A stretch of 8,375 bases of DNA from contig JASMME010000051.1 in the NCBI GenBank assembly GCA_030748365.1, forward strand, positions 1 to 8,375, given 5' to 3'. This document shows, one piece after another, positions 6,192-8,375 of the stretch. The position numbers were made by a program, and so were the translations under genes. The number at the start of each line of letters is the position of its first letter. Position 1 is the first letter of the stretch. The DNA comes from Lutibacter sp. Lineage in GTDB: Bacteria; Bacteroidota; Bacteroidia; Flavobacteriales; Flavobacteriaceae. The notes below the pieces were generated by a model that did not search any database, was not told the origin of the DNA, and was given only the letters and a program-made list of their open reading frames with translations.

Positions 6192-7820
6192 ATGGACATA
6201 AACTTCAATAAGAATGAGGACGTCAATAAATTACAGCTCACAGAACTGAAGAAAAAACTCCTCAAGGTATACAAGGGCGGCGGAAAGGCACGTATTGACA
6301 AGCACAAGGCCGCCGGCAAGCTGACAGCGAGGGAACGGCTGGCCTACCTTTTTGACAAAGGCTGCAAACCCATTGAAATAGGTGCATTGGCCGGAGAGGA
6401 TATGTATCCTGAACAAGGCGGATGTCCCTCAGGAGGGGTGGTCGTTCAGATAGGTCATATCAAAAAAGTCCAATGTATCGTGGTGGCCAATGATGCCACC
6501 GTCAAAGCCGGAGCCTGGTTTCCCATAACCGGCAAAAAGAACCTGCGTGCTCAGGAGATCGCTATGGAGAACCGCCTTCCCATCATCTACCTGGTAGACA
6601 GTGCAGGGGTATACCTGCCTATGCAAGACGAAATCTTTCCAGACAAAGAACATTTCGGACGTATCTTTAGAAACAATGCCGTTATGAGCAGTAGAGGAAT
6701 TACACAGATATCCGCCATTATGGGTAGCTGTGTGGCTGGAGGAGCTTACCTACCCATCATGAGTGATGAGGCCATCATCGTAGACAAAACTGCCAGCATC
6801 TTTCTGGCTGGTAGCTACCTGGTAAAGGCCGCCATCGGAGAGGATATCGACAATGAAACCCTGGGAGGTGCTACCACCCACTGCGCGCTTAGCGGCGTGA
6901 CTGATTATAAGGCAGCTGACGACCAAGATGCCCTCGATAAAATCAAGAATATCTTGGGAAAGATTGGGGCAGTTGAAAAGGCTGGTTATAACCGGGTCAA
7001 ACCTGAAAAGCCAGCTGAAAATCAGGAAGAAATCTTTGGTATCCTTCCCAAAAACAGGACTGAACCATACGAGATGCGTGAAATTATCAAACGGCTGGTG
7101 GACCAATCTGAGTTTGAAGAATACAAAAAGGAATATGGCAAAACGCTGATCTGCGCCTATGCCCGTATAGACGGCTGGGCAGTGGGCATCGTGGCCAACC
7201 AACGCACCGTGGTCAAAAATGCAAAAAAGGAAATGCAGTTCGGGGGCGTCATCTATTCCGACAGTGCTGACAAAGCCACCCGTTTTATCGCCAACTGCAA
7301 TCAAAAGAAAATTCCCCTGGTCTTTTTACAGGATGTAACAGGCTTTATGGTTGGTAGCAAAAGTGAACACGGTGGTATTATCAAAGACGGTGCTAAAATG
7401 GTCAATGCGGTCAGCAATTCGGTAGTGCCTAAATTTACAGTGATTATCGGAAATTCTTATGGAGCAGGGAACTACGCCATGTGCGGCAAGGCCTACGACC
7501 CGAGACTGATCGTCGCCTGGCCTTCTGCCAAACTGGCTGTTATGGGGGGCGCACAGGCAGCCAAAGTACTGTTACAAATAGAGACTTCCACGCTTCGCAA
7601 GCAAGGGGAAAAAATCTCCGAAGAAAGAACAGCCAGCATCTTGGAATCTATTGAGCAAAAATACGAAACGCAGACCTCCCCCTACTATGCAGCAGCTCGT
7701 TTGTGGACCGATGCCGTAATCAATCCGCTGGATACCCGTAAATGGATCAGCACAGGGATTGAAGCGGCCAACCAAGCACCTACTGACAAGACCTACAATC
7801 CAGGGCTTATTCAGGTATAG
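6192..7820 (+). CDS. Acyl-CoA carboxylase beta subunit, methylcrotonyl-CoA carboxylase type
   Basis: This is the carboxyltransferase subunit of a biotin-dependent acyl-CoA carboxylase; it moves CO2 from carboxybiotin to the acyl-CoA in the cytoplasm. The 542 residues contain both crotonase-like halves. The N-half has GGGKARIDKHKAAGKLTARE (29-48), VANDATVKAGAWFPITGKKN (98-117), YLVDSAGVYLPMQ (133-145) and SCVAGGAYLPIMSDE (179-193). The C-half has FLQDVTGFMVGS (378-389), GNSYGAGNYAMCGKAYDPR (420-438) and WPSAKLAVMGG (443-453). GAGNYxMCGxAYxPR is characteristic of methylcrotonyl-CoA or geranyl-CoA carboxylases rather than propionyl- or acetyl-CoA carboxylases, and the length fits MccB (about 535). 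The likely role is leucine/isovalerate catabolism, ending in acetyl-CoA and acetoacetate. No biotin carboxylase/BCCP partner is in the window, so substrate and partner are unproven. No Shine-Dalgarno sequence precedes the start. Confidence 0.9.
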   Translation: MDINFNKNEDVNKLQLTELKKKLLKVYKGGGKARIDKHKAAGKLTARERLAYLFDKGCKPIEIGALAGEDMYPEQGGCPSGGVVVQIGHIKKVQCIVVANDATVKAGAWFPITGKKNLRAQEIAMENRLPIIYLVDSAGVYLPMQDEIFPDKEHFGRIFRNNAVMSSRGITQISAIMGSCVAGGAYLPIMSDEAIIVDKTASIFLAGSYLVKAAIGEDIDNETLGGATTHCALSGVTDYKAADDQDALDKIKNILGKIGAVEKAGYNRVKPEKPAENQEEIFGILPKNRTEPYEMREIIKRLVDQSEFEEYKKEYGKTLICAYARIDGWAVGIVANQRTVVKNAKKEMQFGGVIYSDSADKATRFIANCNQKKIPLVFLQDVTGFMVGSKSEHGGIIKDGAKMVNAVSNSVVPKFTVIIGNSYGAGNYAMCGKAYDPRLIVAWPSAKLAVMGGAQAAKVLLQIETSTLRKQGEKISEERTASILESIEQKYETQTSPYYAAARLWTDAVINPLDTRKWISTGIEAANQAPTDKTYNPGLIQV

Positions 7821-7824
7821 GCTG

Positions 7825-7855
7825 TTGTATATCCTTTTTGTAATCTCTACCTTTG
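7825..7855 (+). promoter_or_regulatory. Bacteroidota promoter for yebC
   Basis: TTG (7825-7827), a 20-base spacer, then TACCTTTG (7848-7855): this is a full match to the Bacteroidota primary-sigma consensus with ideal spacing. The start should be near 7860, giving a leader of about 20 bases. It sits wholly in the 60-base gap after the carboxylase gene, so yebC can be transcribed on its own. Confidence 0.65.
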
Positions 7856-7880
7856 CCCTCTAGCATACAAAGTCATAATT

Positions 7881-8375
7881 ATGGGAAGAGCCTTTGAGTT
7901 CAGAAAAGCACGAAAAATGAAACGCTGGTCAGCCATGGCCAAGACCTTCACACGTATCGGTAAAGACATTGTCATGGCGGTCAAAGAAGGCGGGGCAAAC
8001 CCTGATACAAACGCCCGTTTAAGAGCCGTCATCCAAAACGCCAAGGCCGCCAACATGCCCAAAGACAATGTTGAACGGGCCATCAAAAAGGCCAGTGACA
8101 AAGATACGGCCAACTATAAAGAAGTGCTTTTTGAGGGCTATGCCCCGCACGGAGTAGCCGTGGTAGTAGAAACCGCCACAGACAATAACAACCGTACAGT
8201 GGCCAATGTTAGGGCAGCCTTTAACAAATGTGAAGGCAACCTAGGCACTTCCGGATCGGTGGTTTTTATGTTTGACCACACCTGTAATTTCAGGATCAAA
8301 ACAGACAGCTTGCAAATGGACCTAGAATCATTTGAACTAGAAATGATTGATTATGAGGTGGAAGAGGTTTTCGAA
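7881..8375 (+). CDS. yebC: YebC/TACO1-family protein, C-terminus cut off by window edge
   Basis: YebC proteins are about 235-250 residues long. They were long annotated as transcriptional regulators, and are more recently reported as translation factors that help ribosomes through proline-rich stretches (relatives of mitochondrial TACO1). The frame from ATG 7881 runs 165 codons to the edge with no stop. The start MGRAFEFRKARKMKRWSAMA is typical of Bacteroidota members. It is followed by FTRIGKDIVMAVKEGGANPD, LRAVIQNAKAANMPKDNVER, the inter-domain EVLFEGYAPHGVAVVVETAT with DNNNRTVANVR, and GNLGTSGSVVFMF, all canonical for the family. About 70-85 residues are missing at the right edge. No Shine-Dalgarno sequence is present; the start is fixed by family homology. 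Confidence 0.95.
   Translation, partial: MGRAFEFRKARKMKRWSAMAKTFTRIGKDIVMAVKEGGANPDTNARLRAVIQNAKAANMPKDNVERAIKKASDKDTANYKEVLFEGYAPHGVAVVVETATDNNNRTVANVRAAFNKCEGNLGTSGSVVFMFDHTCNFRIKTDSLQMDLESFELEMIDYEVEEVFE

Noticed and set aside
6750..7304. Minus-strand open frame of 184 codons inside the carboxylase gene
   Set aside because: It is a shadow of a highly conserved enzyme on the other strand; no promoter or recognisable protein content.

Overview
The window reads as a chromosomal segment of a member of the Bacteroidota, most likely Flavobacteriaceae. The reasons are: promoter elements of the Bacteroidota type (TAnnTTTG) with almost no Shine-Dalgarno sequences; a tiny membrane protein of a type I know only from flavobacteria, next to ettA; and the close resemblance of the YebC, EttA and carboxylase proteins to flavobacterial versions as I remember them. 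I see no mobile element, CRISPR array, tRNA or rRNA, and no gene-free stretch longer than about 130 bases.

Layout. Positions 1-1186 (minus) hold the first 395 codons of the ABC-F translation factor EttA; the gene runs off the left edge. Just upstream on the same strand (1235-1420) is a two-helix membrane microprotein of unknown function. A strong rho-independent terminator (about 1490-1517) separates this pair from the glyoxylate-shunt operon aceB-aceA (4503 down to 1546, minus strand), which encodes malate synthase A and isocitrate lyase. Divergent from aceB is a 491-residue XRE-type regulator (4627-6102, plus) with a degenerate ImmA/IrrE-like middle and a cysteine-rich C-terminal domain of the RamB/ScfR type. 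The 123-base gap between aceB and this regulator holds a perfect 24-bp palindrome (4552-4575), an isolated repeat of its half-site, and one TAnnTTTG element pointing each way. Downstream on the plus strand come a methylcrotonyl-CoA-carboxylase-type carboxyltransferase beta subunit (6192-7820) and the first 165 codons of a YebC/TACO1-family protein (7881 to the right edge), the latter with its own good promoter.

How it fits together (inference). The central unit looks like a self-contained glyoxylate-shunt control module. Isocitrate lyase and malate synthase let the cell grow on acetyl-CoA-yielding substrates, and the divergent RamB-like regulator, whose relatives control acetate, propionate or short-chain acyl-CoA metabolism in other phyla, probably acts through the palindrome. 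The neighbouring carboxylase subunit acts in leucine/isovalerate breakdown, which also ends in acetyl-CoA, so a shared theme of C2-unit metabolism is plausible, but nothing in the sequence proves co-regulation. EttA and YebC at the two edges are housekeeping translation factors and are probably unrelated to the module.
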